Part shown: piece by piece, positions 8,519-16,883 of the stretch | Position numbering within the stretch: the first letter of the stretch is position 1 | Layout of the letters: every line of letters begins with the position of its first letter | Assembly: GCF_007858475.1 (NCBI RefSeq) | Contig: NZ_VIGX01000010.1 | Location: forward strand, 1-64,000 | Length of the DNA stretch: 64,000 nt | Direction of reading: 5' to 3' | DNA from: Tsukamurella conjunctivitidis | GTDB taxonomy: Bacteria > Actinomycetota > Actinomycetes > Mycobacteriales > Mycobacteriaceae | Notes under the pieces: generated by a model | Told to the model about the DNA's origin: nothing | Databases searched by the model: none | The model's input: only the letters and a program-made list of their open reading frames with translations | Program-made: the position numbers and the translations under genes

Positions 8519-8534
8519 GACGGAATGGTGCGCG

Positions 8535-9077
8535 GTGACAAGAGAATTGAGCGAGTCCGATCCGGTCGACGCGATCGCCCTCGCATGGCAGCGCGAACGC
8601 CCGGACCTTCCGGTTCAGTCGATCGGCGTCATCACGCGAATCTGGCAGGCCGCCAAGATGCTCGGCGACGAACGGACGCGGCTGCTTCGCGAGCAGGGGG
8701 CGGACACGGCGACGCTGGACCTGCTGTCGACCCTCCGTCGGTCCGGGCAGCCCTACCGGCTGACCACTCGGGAGCTCGGGCAGGCTGCGATGGTGACGGC
8801 GGGCGCGATCTCGCAGAGGGTCGAGCGCGCCGAACGCGCGGGTCTCGTGCGTCGCGCGAACAGACCCGGAAGCCGCACGGTCGACGTGGAACTCACCGAA
8901 GCCGGCCACCGTGAGGTGGACCGACTCGTGACGGAGGTTCTCACCCGCGAACAGTCCCTCCTCGCAGGATTGTCGCCGGACGGTATGAGCGACCTCGCCG
9001 AGTCGCTTCAAGACCTACTGGAGCACCTGCACGGCGAATTGGGCCGGACGAGACCGAGTCAGGTCGGAGACGGATAG
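8535..9077 (+). CDS. MarR-family transcriptional regulator
   Basis: The 180-residue protein has the MarR winged-helix core. The recognition region is LTTRELGQAAMVTAGAISQR (about 76-95). The wing has RPGSRTVDVELTEAG, and a long C-terminal dimerisation helix follows. The chosen start is a GTG at 8535, just after the palindrome, giving normal family length. It probably represses itself and the divergent SDR; an inducing ligand is unknown. A strong terminator follows 52 bp after the stop. Confidence 0.9.
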   Translation: MTRELSESDPVDAIALAWQRERPDLPVQSIGVITRIWQAAKMLGDERTRLLREQGADTATLDLLSTLRRSGQPYRLTTRELGQAAMVTAGAISQRVERAERAGLVRRANRPGSRTVDVELTEAGHREVDRLVTEVLTREQSLLAGLSPDGMSDLAESLQDLLEHLHGELGRTRPSQVGDG

Positions 9078-9129
9078 GTACCGCAGGGTGGGGTGCCCGC
9101 GGAGCGTGTGCATCCGTGCCGGGACCGAA

Positions 9130-9168
9130 CGACGCCGCCCGCCCTGAAAGCCAGGGCGGGCGGCGTCG
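9130..9168. terminator. Strong hairpin between convergent genes
   Basis: CGACGCCGCCCGCCCTG (9130-9146) and its exact complement (9152-9168) form a 17-bp perfect stem with a 5-nt loop AAAGC. It lies between the convergent marR and kas genes, where it can stop transcription from both sides. No long T tract follows, which is usual for high-GC actinobacterial terminators. Confidence 0.85.
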
Positions 9169-9184
9169 TCAGAAGAGTTGCGGC

Positions 9185-10501
9185 TCAGTACTTGCCGAAG
9201 GCGAGTGCCACGTCGTGGCCGCCGAAGCCGAACGAGTTGTTCAAGGCGTACTTGTAGTCACCCTTGCGCGCCTCGCCGTGCACCACGTCGAGCTCGATCT
9301 CGGGGTCCTGGTTGTCCAGGTTGAGGGTCGGCGGGATGATGCCGTCGCGGAGCGACAGCACCGTCAGCGCGGCCTCGAGGGCGCCGACGGCACCGATCGA
9401 GTGGCCCAGCGCGCCCTTGGGGGCGTAGATCGCTGCGTCGGTGCCGACGACCGCGTTGATGGCCTTGGCCTCGGCGGTGTCGCCGATCGGGGTCGCGGTG
9501 GCGTGCGCGTTGATGTAGTCGATGTCCTCGCGCGTGAGGCCGGCCGTCTCCATGGCGCGCTTCATGGCGCGAGCGGCGCCGCCGCCCTCCACGTCGGGGG
9601 AGACCATGTGGTAGCCGTCCGAGGTGATGCCGGCGCCGAGCAGGCGCGCGATGGGCTTCGCGCCGCGGGCGAGGGCGTGCTCCTCGGTCTCGATGATCAT
9701 CAGCGTCTGGGCCTCGCCGAAGACGAAGCCGTCGCGGTCCTTGTCGAACGGGCGTGATGCGGCCAGCGGATCGTCGTTGCGGGTCGAGAGGGCGCGCATC
9801 ATGGCGAACGGGGCGATGACGGGGCTGTCGATCTTGCCCTCGATGCCGCCGCAGACCGCGATGTCGGCGTCGCCGAGCACGATCTGGCGCCAGGCGTGCG
9901 CGATGGCCTCGTTGCCGGTCGAGCAGGCCGAGACCGGTGCGATGGCACCGGCGCGGGCGCCGATCTCCAGGGCCGAGACCGCGCAGGCGCCGTTGGGCAT
10001 GGCCATCTGCACGGTGAACGGCGAGACCTTGCGGACGCCGTGGTCGCGCAGCGCGTCGACGGCCTCGACCATCGACTCGCCGCCGCCGAGCCCGGTACCG
10101 ACGACCGCGGCGAGGCGCGTCGGATCGACGTCGGGGCGGCCGGCGTTGTCCCACAGCCGCTTGGTGATCACGTGCGCAGCCTGCTCCACGTAGGACATGC
10201 GCCGCTTCGACACGTGCTGCTTGCTGATGTCGCCCGCGTACTTGCGGTCGGGGCGCTCGGGGACCTCGGAGGTGGGATCCTCGAGCAGCTGGCCGCCGAA
10301 GCGGACCGGGAGGTCGGCGATGTCGACGCCGATGAAATCGCCCTTGAGCTCGCGAATGCCGCTCTTGCCGGCCAGAAGGCCCGCCCACGTGGACTCGGTG
10401 TCGGTGCCGATCGAGGTGGTCATCTCGATCGCGGTGACGACGACGTTGGGGAACTGTCCGCCGAGCGTGCTGAAACTCCGGATGTCTGCCATGCCTTCCA
10501 T
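9185..10501 (-). CDS. Beta-ketoacyl-ACP synthase, KasA/KasB type
   Basis: The 438-residue protein closely resembles mycobacterial KasA/KasB, the FAS-II condensing enzymes that elongate meromycolate precursors. It has the catalytic Cys193 in [10 protein letters not shown], His333 in [11 protein letters not shown], and His367 in [14 protein letters not shown]. The usual NAHGT is NAHAT here, a Gly-to-Ala change beside the catalytic His. It stands alone, without fabD, acpM or accD nearby, unlike the kas operon. Start could be 10501 or the ATG three codons later. The upstream 90 bp hold a 16-bp palindrome and a hairpin. Which of KasA or KasB it equates to is not decidable here. Confidence 0.88.
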   Translation of the reverse strand: MEGMADIRSFSTLGGQFPNVVVTAIEMTTSIGTDTESTWAGLLAGKSGIRELKGDFIGVDIADLPVRFGGQLLEDPTSEVPERPDRKYAGDISKQHVSKRRMSYVEQAAHVITKRLWDNAGRPDVDPTRLAAVVGTGLGGGESMVEAVDALRDHGVRKVSPFTVQMAMPNGACAVSALEIGARAGAIAPVSACSTGNEAIAHAWRQIVLGDADIAVCGGIEGKIDSPVIAPFAMMRALSTRNDDPLAASRPFDKDRDGFVFGEAQTLMIIETEEHALARGAKPIARLLGAGITSDGYHMVSPDVEGGGAARAMKRAMETAGLTREDIDYINAHATATPIGDTAEAKAINAVVGTDAAIYAPKGALGHSIGAVGALEAALTVLSLRDGIIPPTLNLDNQDPEIELDVVHGEARKGDYKYALNNSFGFGGHDVALAFGKY

Positions 10502-10529
10502 GAAACAGGATCGAAACGTCCATCCGGCT

Positions 10530-10545
10530 GTTCTCAGGTGAGAAC
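10530..10545. promoter_or_regulatory. 16-bp palindrome upstream of the kas gene
   Basis: GTTCTCA (10530-10536) and TGAGAAC (10539-10545) are perfect 7-bp arms separated by GG. The site lies 29-44 bp before the kas start, where an operator would be expected. The regulator is not identifiable from this window. Confidence 0.5.
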
Positions 10546-10574
10546 TTCACAGCCGTCTCTTGTGGGATCGTCAC

Positions 10575-10588
10575 GAACCGTTCGGTTC
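10575..10588. terminator. Short hairpin after the MgtC-like gene
   Basis: GAACCG and CGGTTC are separated by TT, immediately downstream (4 bp) of the minus-strand MgtC-like stop codon. The hairpin is small and its GC-rich stem is only 6 bp, so termination is plausible but weak. An operator role for the kas gene is the alternative. Confidence 0.35.
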
Positions 10589-10592
10589 ACCC

Positions 10593-11315
10593 TCAGTCCT
10601 CGTCCGCCCCGCGGTCGATGCGCAGCACGCCGTCGACGCCGCCCAGAGCGGCGCCCGCCTCGGTCACACCCCGCCCCACCAGGGATAACGCGACGGTTAC
10701 CTCGTGGCCGTCGTCAGCGTCATCGGCGGGGCCGTCGACCACCGTGAGCGACGCCACACTCCAACCACGCCGCGAGCACGCGCCGAGGAGTTCCCGCAGA
10801 ACGCCGGCCCCGTCGCGGTAGGTGACGGTGAAAGCGCGCTCGGCGGTGCCCCGCGCCGCGACCATCCGCCCGACGGGGGTGAAGCCGAGGACCGCCACGA
10901 AATGCAGGACGGTCACGGCGACCGCCAGGATCTCGAGCCCGGCCCCGGCCGCCATGCCGATCGCGGCGGTCTCCCACACCGCTGCGGCGGTGGTGAGCCC
11001 CCGGATCGCGCCCCGCCGCGTGATGATGAGCCCCGCGCCGAGGAAGCCGATGCCCGAGACGATCTGCGCCGCGACGCGGGACGGGTCGAGGATGACCGTG
11101 TCCGGGTCGAGAACATTGCCGAAGCCGTACTTGCTGACCAGGAGGATCAGCGCGGACGTGGTCCCCACGATGGCCTGCGTGCGCAGGCCGGCACTCTTCC
11201 CGCGGAACTCGCGCTCGAGCCCGACCACGGTCGACAGGGCGAACGCGAGGACGAGCTGCTCGATCTGGCGCCACCCCTGGCCGGCGCTGATCCATGAGTC
11301 CGCGAGCGTGCTCAC
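10593..11315 (-). CDS. MgtC/SapB-family membrane protein
   Basis: The 240-residue protein has the MgtC core: VVGLEREFRGKSAGLRTQAI, then five hydrophobic segments including GIGFLGAGLIITRRGAIRGL and TTAAAVWETAAIGMAAGAG. A soluble ACT-like C-terminal domain follows (about residues 155-240). MgtC proteins support growth under low magnesium and acid stress and inhibit F-type ATPase in some pathogens. The start is a GTG at 11315 that overlaps the stop of the upstream membrane protein (GTGA). The longer open frame upstream is a shadow of that gene. Confidence 0.88.
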   Translation of the reverse strand: MSTLADSWISAGQGWRQIEQLVLAFALSTVVGLEREFRGKSAGLRTQAIVGTTSALILLVSKYGFGNVLDPDTVILDPSRVAAQIVSGIGFLGAGLIITRRGAIRGLTTAAAVWETAAIGMAAGAGLEILAVAVTVLHFVAVLGFTPVGRMVAARGTAERAFTVTYRDGAGVLRELLGACSRRGWSVASLTVVDGPADDADDGHEVTVALSLVGRGVTEAGAALGGVDGVLRIDRGADED

Positions 11316-12445
11316 ACCTCCATGGTGCTCCCGATCGGCTCCGATGCAACCGGTTCTCGGCCGCGGATACGGAAGGTCAGGGCGACCGCGCCGGCGCCGA
11401 TCACGAAACAGAGCAGCGTGAAGGGCAGATTCCCGATCGGGTCCCCGGCCGCCGTGACGCCGTTGTTCGCGTCGAAGAAGTCGGGGAGCGCCGCGATCCA
11501 GAGACCCGCGAAGACCACGAGGTAGAGCGTGGCGTACGTCTGGACCAACGGGTTCCGGTGCGCCGGGATCGACGGTGCGCCGGGGGCGGGGGACAGGCAC
11601 CGTCGGACCGCGTAGAGCGCCGCCGCGGCCATGACGGCGAGCTCCAGCGCGTAGACGGTGCCGCGCACCGTGTCGCCGGCGAGGCCGATGACCGTCGCCG
11701 GGAGGGGGAGGATGAACGTGCCCACCGAGGCCGCGAGGCCGATGACGACGGTCCGCCACACCAGCTGCGGGCCCGTGAACCGGGCGGCGTCGACGTGCCG
11801 CCCGACCATGAACTGCACGCACAGCGCCAGCGACATCGGCCAGAGCGCGGCGAAGACCACGACCGAGCCCATCGGAACGGACGCGAAGAAGGGCAGGTTG
11901 ATCGGATTGTCGGGCGCCCACTCCCACCAGCGCAGTTGCGGCCCGATGTGATCGAAGATCTCGTAGAACGCCCCGTGCACCAGCCCGACGGTGCACGCGC
12001 CCAGGATGATCCCGCACCGCCGGAAGACGCCGAGCATGCGGACGATCTCGAAGGACATCGTGGCCATCAGGGGGTAGATCGCCACGATGTACAGCGGCAG
12101 CCTGCCCCACAGGAACTCGACGGTGAAGAGGTTGTGCGCGAACATCGTGTCCACGTAGTCCTCGATGCCGAAGGCGCCGGGGAAGTACAGCGGCGGCTCG
12201 ATGACGAAAAGGTAGGCGGTCGCGCCGAACCACACGGCGAGGTTCGTCGCATCGCCCCGGCGCCAGCGCCGGAAGGCGTGCACCAGCATCAGCACCGAGC
12301 CGACGATGATCGTCAGCTCCAGCACCGGCAGGGTCCAGTTCTCCAGCTGGAACGGGCTGCGGACCGAGACGAGGCCGCCCGTATCGTCGCAGGTGAAGCC
12401 CATGCGGCGCGCGAGGGCGTCGAAGGTGGGGGTGCACATGTCCAT
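11312..12445 (-). CDS. Polytopic membrane protein, function unknown
   Basis: The 377-residue protein has about nine hydrophobic segments and a cysteine-containing N-terminal loop. Charged and aromatic groups lie in the loops (EPPLYFPGAFGIEDYVDT, IFDHIGPQLRWWEWAPD). I do not recognise the family. It begins 3 bp after the metal-dependent hydrolase stop and overlaps the MgtC-like start, so the three minus-strand genes from 13372 to 10593 look like one operon controlled from the TetR-facing promoter. Confidence 0.75.
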   Translation of the reverse strand: MDMCTPTFDALARRMGFTCDDTGGLVSVRSPFQLENWTLPVLELTIIVGSVLMLVHAFRRWRRGDATNLAVWFGATAYLFVIEPPLYFPGAFGIEDYVDTMFAHNLFTVEFLWGRLPLYIVAIYPLMATMSFEIVRMLGVFRRCGIILGACTVGLVHGAFYEIFDHIGPQLRWWEWAPDNPINLPFFASVPMGSVVVFAALWPMSLALCVQFMVGRHVDAARFTGPQLVWRTVVIGLAASVGTFILPLPATVIGLAGDTVRGTVYALELAVMAAAALYAVRRCLSPAPGAPSIPAHRNPLVQTYATLYLVVFAGLWIAALPDFFDANNGVTAAGDPIGNLPFTLLCFVIGAGAVALTFRIRGREPVASEPIGSTMEV

Positions 12446-12448
12446 CGG

Positions 12449-13372
12449 TCAGGCCCCGATCGCCGCGTCCGAGGTGTACCACCGGGTGCAGTCGACGCCG
12501 TCGTCGTAGCGGCGCAGCCACTCGCCGGCGAGGGCCGGCAGATTCTCATGCGCGGGATCGTGCAGGGGCATCTGGCTGCGGATGATGCCCTTCATGGCGA
12601 CGGCCTGTTCCGCCTTGGGGAGCACGTCGAAGGCGCGGGGCATGGCGCCCTTCGTCAGGTGCGGCGCCACCGCGACCAGCATCTTCTGCTTGAGCCGGTA
12701 GCGGCCGAACATCGAGAGTGCGTCGACCTTGCGGTCCTTGAGCGGCACGTGCTGGTTGAAGCCGGCGCAGGCGATCCGGATCACCTTGAGCACGTGCGCG
12801 AAGATCGACGGTGCCATCCGCATCCGGTACACCTCGCTGCCCACCAGCGCGTTGTAGATGATGAGCGCGGAGCTGCGGTGCTCCACCTCCTCGACGAAGT
12901 GCCACAGGAACATCGACGCCACCCGGTCGTCGCCGGGGCGGAACAGCGCCTCCTCGTTGTCGAGCATGAGCTTGAAGACCGGCGTGAACGTGGCCTCCAG
13001 GTCGGCCGTGTAGGCCAGCCGGTAGTCCGTGGACGTCGCCTCGGTGAGGAGGTCGAACTCGCCGATCACCGCGTCGAGGGTGTTCTCCAGGCCCGGGTAC
13101 CGATCGATCAGCGCCTGCACGTGTCGACGGTGCGCGGTCGAGTGATGCCCCTCCTGCTGCATGAACGCGGTCGCCTCGGCGGCCACCTCGGGGTCGGGGA
13201 ACTCCTTGCGCACCTGCAGGATCAGCTTGACGATCATCTTCTCGAAGCCGACGGCGAGGAAGGAGACCGCGTTCATCATCGACGAGAAGGCGGGGTTGTC
13301 GGGGTTCCACAGGAAGGGCACGGGAGCCTCGTCGAAGTGGAAGTCCATCTTGCGGGGGTGCAGGTCGGTCAT
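12449..13372 (-). CDS. Metal-dependent hydrolase (PF10118 type)
   Basis: The 307-residue protein matches the predicted metal-dependent hydrolase family PF10118. The putative metal ligands are His and Glu in QQEGHHSTAHRRH (about residues 90-102) and HFVEEVEHRSSALI (about 168-181), the di-iron-like helical pattern of the family. The ATG at 13372 follows a regulatory gap shared with a divergent TetR gene. Such hydrolases are commonly paired with a TetR regulator in mycobacteria. The substrate is unknown. Confidence 0.82.
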   Translation of the reverse strand: MTDLHPRKMDFHFDEAPVPFLWNPDNPAFSSMMNAVSFLAVGFEKMIVKLILQVRKEFPDPEVAAEATAFMQQEGHHSTAHRRHVQALIDRYPGLENTLDAVIGEFDLLTEATSTDYRLAYTADLEATFTPVFKLMLDNEEALFRPGDDRVASMFLWHFVEEVEHRSSALIIYNALVGSEVYRMRMAPSIFAHVLKVIRIACAGFNQHVPLKDRKVDALSMFGRYRLKQKMLVAVAPHLTKGAMPRAFDVLPKAEQAVAMKGIIRSQMPLHDPAHENLPALAGEWLRRYDDGVDCTRWYTSDAAIGA

Positions 13373-13389
13373 GGCGTCAACATACACAT

Positions 13390-13401
13390 AGAACACGTTC
13401 T
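13390..13401. promoter_or_regulatory. TetR-type palindrome AGAAC-AC-GTTCT
   Basis: AGAACACGTTCT lies in the 65 bp between the divergent metal-hydrolase and TetR genes. The arms are 5 bp with a 2-bp centre. Partial symmetry extends outward, since the flanking bases are CAT and GTA. The core resembles the AGAACnnGTTCT core of KstR boxes in mycobacteria and rhodococci. The neighbouring TetR protein is the obvious candidate binder. Confidence 0.6.
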
Positions 13402-13437
13402 GTATGGTGAGAACGCGCGAAGCTGTAGCCTGGGGCG

Positions 13438-14055
13438 ATGGCACGCAGGGGATGGGGTGGCTCGCCGCCGGCCAGCGACGAGGAGGCGTCCGCACGCATC
13501 GTGGCGGCCGCGGTGGAGATCATCGGCGACCGCGGCACCACGTCGATCGCGGAGGTCGCCGACGCGCTCGGTGTGATCCGGCAGACCGTCTATCGCTACT
13601 ACCCGACCGTCGACGCGCTGCTCCAGGCGGCGGCGGTCCAGTCGGTCGGCGCCTTCCTCGATCGACTCGCGGCGCACGTGCGGGGTATGCGCGACCCCGC
13701 GGAGGCGGTGGTCGAGGGCATCGTCTTCACGCTCGATCAGGTACCGCGGGCGCCACACCTGCGTCTGATGCTCGCGGGGGAGCACTCGCACACCGAGGCG
13801 ATCGCGTCCGGCCAGGCGATGACCTTCGGCATGACCATGATCCGCCGCTTCGACGTGGACTGGCCCGCCCACGGTTACGACGAGGCGCGGCTGCGGGAGC
13901 TGGTCGAGTTCCAACTGCGCATCATGCAGTCCTTCTTCATCTCCCCGGGCGACCCGCCCCGCACGCCCGACGACCTGCGTGCCTACCTCCTCCGGTGGGT
14001 TGCGCCCGCCGTCATCGACCTGCGCTGCAACCCTGCTGCAACTCTTGACTCGTAG
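13438..14055 (+). CDS. TetR-family transcriptional regulator
   Basis: The 205-residue protein has an N-terminal TetR helix-turn-helix: TTSIAEVADALGVIRQTVYR (about residues 38-57) followed by YYPTVDAL. The ligand-binding C-terminal domain is unremarkable. It is divergent from the metal-dependent hydrolase operon with a palindrome between them, which suggests autoregulation and control of that operon. It is not KstR itself, as the sequence outside the HTH differs from the KstR I know. Confidence 0.9.
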   Translation: MARRGWGGSPPASDEEASARIVAAAVEIIGDRGTTSIAEVADALGVIRQTVYRYYPTVDALLQAAAVQSVGAFLDRLAAHVRGMRDPAEAVVEGIVFTLDQVPRAPHLRLMLAGEHSHTEAIASGQAMTFGMTMIRRFDVDWPAHGYDEARLRELVEFQLRIMQSFFISPGDPPRTPDDLRAYLLRWVAPAVIDLRCNPAATLDS

Positions 14056-14067
14056 TGTTCCAGATCA

Positions 14068-14122
14068 CACCGACACGATCCGTCGGTGAAACACGCCGAT
14101 ACCGCCCCGGAAACACGCCGGG
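14068..14122 (+). promoter_or_regulatory. Tandem hairpins in the ethanolamine operon leader
   Basis: Two hairpins lie within the 98 bp before the permease gene. The first has a perfect 7-bp stem CACCGAC/GTCGGTG (14068-14074, 14082-14088) and loop ACGATCC. The second has a 5-bp stem CCCGG/CCGGG (14106-14110, 14118-14122) and loop AAACACG. Tandem small hairpins upstream of ethanolamine genes recall ANTAR-target leaders. However, the loops have seven bases and lack the A1/G4 hexaloop consensus, so recognition by an ANTAR protein is only a possibility. Confidence 0.35.
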
Positions 14123-14153
14123 AACAGGATCGACCGTGATCAGGAAGGCCCAC

Positions 14154-15599
14154 ATGAGTACTGAGCGCCAGGCGCCGCACCAGCTCCACCACGACGGTGT
14201 GGACGCGACCATCGAGTCCGACGACTACCTCGCCAAACGCACCCTCCGGTCGGGTTCCGCCGGCTGGGTGCTGCTGGCGGGGCTGGGCGTGAGCTACGTG
14301 ATCTCCGGCGACTACGCCGGCTGGAACAACGGACTCGCGCAGGGCGGCTGGGGCGGCCTCGCGATCGCCGCCGTGATCATCGCCGGCATGTACCTCGCGA
14401 TGGTGCTCGGCATGGCCGAGATGTCCTCGGCGCTGCCCGCAGCCGGCGGCGGCTACACCTTCGCTCGGCGTGCGCTCGGCCCCTGGGGCGGCTACGCCAC
14501 CGGCATCGCGATCCTCATCGAGTACTCCATCGCCCCCGCGGCGATCGCGACCTTCATCGGGGCGTACGTCCAGTCGCTCAACCTGTTCGGGATCACCGAC
14601 GGCTGGTGGGTCTACCTGTTCGTCTACGCGCTCTTCATCGGCATCCACCTGACGGGCGCCGGCGAGGCGCTCAAGGCCATGTTCGTGATCACCGCGATCG
14701 CCCTCGTCGGCCTCGTGATCTTCGCGATCTTCGCCATCGGGAAGTTCGACGCCCACAACCTCACCGACATCGCCGTCACCGATGCCGCGGGCGCCTCGAG
14801 CTGGCTCCCGCACGGCTACCTCGGCATCTGGGCCGCCGTGCCCTTCGCGATCTGGTTCTTCCTCGCCATCGAGGGCGTCCCGCTCGCCGCCGAGGAGGCG
14901 CGCGAGCCCGAGAAGAACGTGCCCCGGGGCATCATCGTCGCGATGCTGATGCTCGTCGTCACCGGCGCGACGGTGTTCTTCCTGGCGCCCGGCGCCGTCG
15001 GAGCGCAGGCGATGTCCACCTCCGGCAACCCGCTGGTCGAGGCACTCGGGGACGGCACCGCCGCCAAGGTGGTGAACTACATCGGCCTCGCCGGCCTGGT
15101 CGCGAGCTTCTTCTCGATCATGTACGCCTACTCGCGCCAGACCTTCGCGCTCTCGCGGGCCGGCTACCTCCCGAAGAGCCTCTCGGTCACCAACGCCCGC
15201 AAGGCACCGGTCCTCGCGCTGATCGTGCCCGGCGTGATCGGCTTCGCGCTGTCCCTCACCGGGGAGGGCGCGATGCTCCTCAACATGGCCGTCTTCGGCG
15301 CCGCCGTCAGCTACGTGCTCATGATGATCAGCCACATCGTGCTGCGCCGCCGCGAGCCCGACATGCCGCGCCCGTACCGCACGCCCGGCGGCATCGTCAC
15401 CACCTCGTTCGCCCTGGTCGTCGCCTGTATCGCCGTCGTGGCGACCTTCCTCGTCGACCCCACGGCCGCGGGCCTGACCCTCGCCGCGTTCGCCGCCTTC
15501 CTCGTCTACTTCGGGGTCTACAGCCGACATCACCTGGTGGCGAACTCGCCCGACGAGGAGTTCGCCGCCCTCGCCGATGCCGAACGGGACCTGCAGTGA
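14154..15599 (+). CDS. Ethanolamine permease (APC superfamily)
   Basis: The 481-residue protein has about twelve membrane segments and the amino acid/polyamine/organocation pattern (GDYAGWNNGLAQGGWGG, SSALPAAGGGYTFARRALGP, EEAREPEKNVPRGI). Its closest match is to ethanolamine permeases, and the position directly upstream of eutB and eutC agrees. The ATG at 14154 gives a polar N-terminus of normal length, with AGGAAGG as a ribosome-binding site. The stop overlaps the GTG of the next gene (GTGA at 15596-15599). It would import ethanolamine across the plasma membrane. Confidence 0.88.
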   Translation: MSTERQAPHQLHHDGVDATIESDDYLAKRTLRSGSAGWVLLAGLGVSYVISGDYAGWNNGLAQGGWGGLAIAAVIIAGMYLAMVLGMAEMSSALPAAGGGYTFARRALGPWGGYATGIAILIEYSIAPAAIATFIGAYVQSLNLFGITDGWWVYLFVYALFIGIHLTGAGEALKAMFVITAIALVGLVIFAIFAIGKFDAHNLTDIAVTDAAGASSWLPHGYLGIWAAVPFAIWFFLAIEGVPLAAEEAREPEKNVPRGIIVAMLMLVVTGATVFFLAPGAVGAQAMSTSGNPLVEALGDGTAAKVVNYIGLAGLVASFFSIMYAYSRQTFALSRAGYLPKSLSVTNARKAPVLALIVPGVIGFALSLTGEGAMLLNMAVFGAAVSYVLMMISHIVLRRREPDMPRPYRTPGGIVTTSFALVVACIAVVATFLVDPTAAGLTLAAFAAFLVYFGVYSRHHLVANSPDEEFAALADAERDLQ

Positions 15600-16858
15600 G
15601 CCGCGCCCGCGCGGCGCTGCTCGCCGCCCTGCTCGCCGTCGCCCCGGCTGCCGTCGCCTGTTCCTCGAGCGACGCGGACTCGAAGGCGGCCGAGTGCCGC
15701 ACCCTGGCGTCCGACAAGGGCTGGTACGGCGACAACCACGATCGCCTCCAGAACCTCATCACCGAGCGCGGCCACTGCGGCACCACGCCCGACGGTGCCG
15801 CCCCCGTCGCCCTGTTCGACTGGGACAACACCGTCGTGCGCAACGACATCGGCTCGGCGACCGCGTACTGGATGATCCGCACCGGCAAGATCCGCCAGCC
15901 CGCGAACGGCGACTGGCGGACCACGAGCCGCTACCTCGTCCCCGAGGCGGCGCAGGCCCTCGCCGAGGCGTGCCCCACGGCGCTCGCCGCTCCCGGCTCG
16001 CCACTGCCCACCGACCGGGACACCCGCTGCGCCGACGCGCTCGTCGCGGTCGTCGACGACGGCGAGATCGGCGGCAAGGCAGCCTTCGCCGGCTACGACC
16101 ACCGTCGGATGGAGCCCGCGTACGCCTGGGTCGTCCAACTCATGGCGGGATACACCGAGGCTGAGATCGAGGACTTCGCGAAGAGCGCCCGCAGCGAGGC
16201 GCTCGCCGCGGCGGAGGGCTCGAAGCAGCGCGTCGGGACCACGGAGGTAACGGCCTGGGTGCGCTACTACAGCCAGATCAAGGACCTGATCGGGACGCTG
16301 GTGGACAACGGCTTCGACGTGCGGATCATCTCCGCCTCCGCGCAGCCCGTCGTACGGGCGTGGGCGCCCGAGGTGGGGCTCGCCCCCGACAAGCTGATCG
16401 GCATCCGCCCCGTCGTCACCGACGGGAAGATCGTTCCGCACCTGCGCGGATGCGGCGACGTGCCCGACGGCGACGACTCGATGATCAACTACATCGACGG
16501 TAAGCGCTGCCTGGTCAATCAGGAGGTCCTCGGCATCACCGGGGCACAAGCCTGGCAGCAGGCGCCGGAGGCTCGGCGGCAGGTGCTCTCCGCCGGGGAC
16601 TCCGTCACCGACATCACCTTCCTCGGCGATGCGACCGGCCTGCGGCTCGTGATCAACCGCAACGTCCCCGAGCTGATGTGCACCGCCTACGCGGACGCCG
16701 ACGGCAAGTGGCTCGTCAACCCCATGTTCATCGAGCCGAAGCCGCAGGCGAAGCCCTACGCGTGTGCCGCCGCCGGCACCGACGCCGCGGGTGCGAAGGT
16801 GCCGGTCCGCGGCGCCGATGGCGCCCCGCTGGGCTCCGTCGCGGATACCGTCTACTAG
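15596..16858 (+). CDS. Exported HAD-family phosphatase (phosphorylcholine/phosphoethanolamine phosphatase-like)
   Basis: This 420-residue protein has an N-terminal export signal ending in AAVACSSS. Cys22 may be lipidated, although the box is not ideal. HAD motif I is DWDNT (75-79), motif II is the serine in RIISASAQP, and the late acidic motif is SAGDSVTDITF. The layout resembles the secreted phosphorylcholine phosphatase PchP of Pseudomonas. Its place between the ethanolamine permease and eutB, overlapping the permease stop, suggests release of ethanolamine from phosphoethanolamine outside the cell. That substrate is an inference. Confidence 0.82.
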   Translation: MSRARAALLAALLAVAPAAVACSSSDADSKAAECRTLASDKGWYGDNHDRLQNLITERGHCGTTPDGAAPVALFDWDNTVVRNDIGSATAYWMIRTGKIRQPANGDWRTTSRYLVPEAAQALAEACPTALAAPGSPLPTDRDTRCADALVAVVDDGEIGGKAAFAGYDHRRMEPAYAWVVQLMAGYTEAEIEDFAKSARSEALAAAEGSKQRVGTTEVTAWVRYYSQIKDLIGTLVDNGFDVRIISASAQPVVRAWAPEVGLAPDKLIGIRPVVTDGKIVPHLRGCGDVPDGDDSMINYIDGKRCLVNQEVLGITGAQAWQQAPEARRQVLSAGDSVTDITFLGDATGLRLVINRNVPELMCTAYADADGKWLVNPMFIEPKPQAKPYACAAAGTDAAGAKVPVRGADGAPLGSVADTVY

Positions 16859-16883
16859 AAGTCACGTCTGAATCGGAGCAATC

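Noticed and set aside
10575-10588. CRISPR-like or regulatory repeat
   Set aside because: It is a single short inverted repeat with no spacer-repeat pattern; listed only as a weak terminator.
11294-13576. 760-residue plus-strand frame
   Set aside because: It runs antisense through two well-supported minus-strand genes and has arginine/histidine-rich shadow composition.
14068-14122. Canonical ANTAR-target RNA
   Set aside because: Loops are seven bases and lack the A1/G4 hexaloop pattern; kept only as a weak lead.
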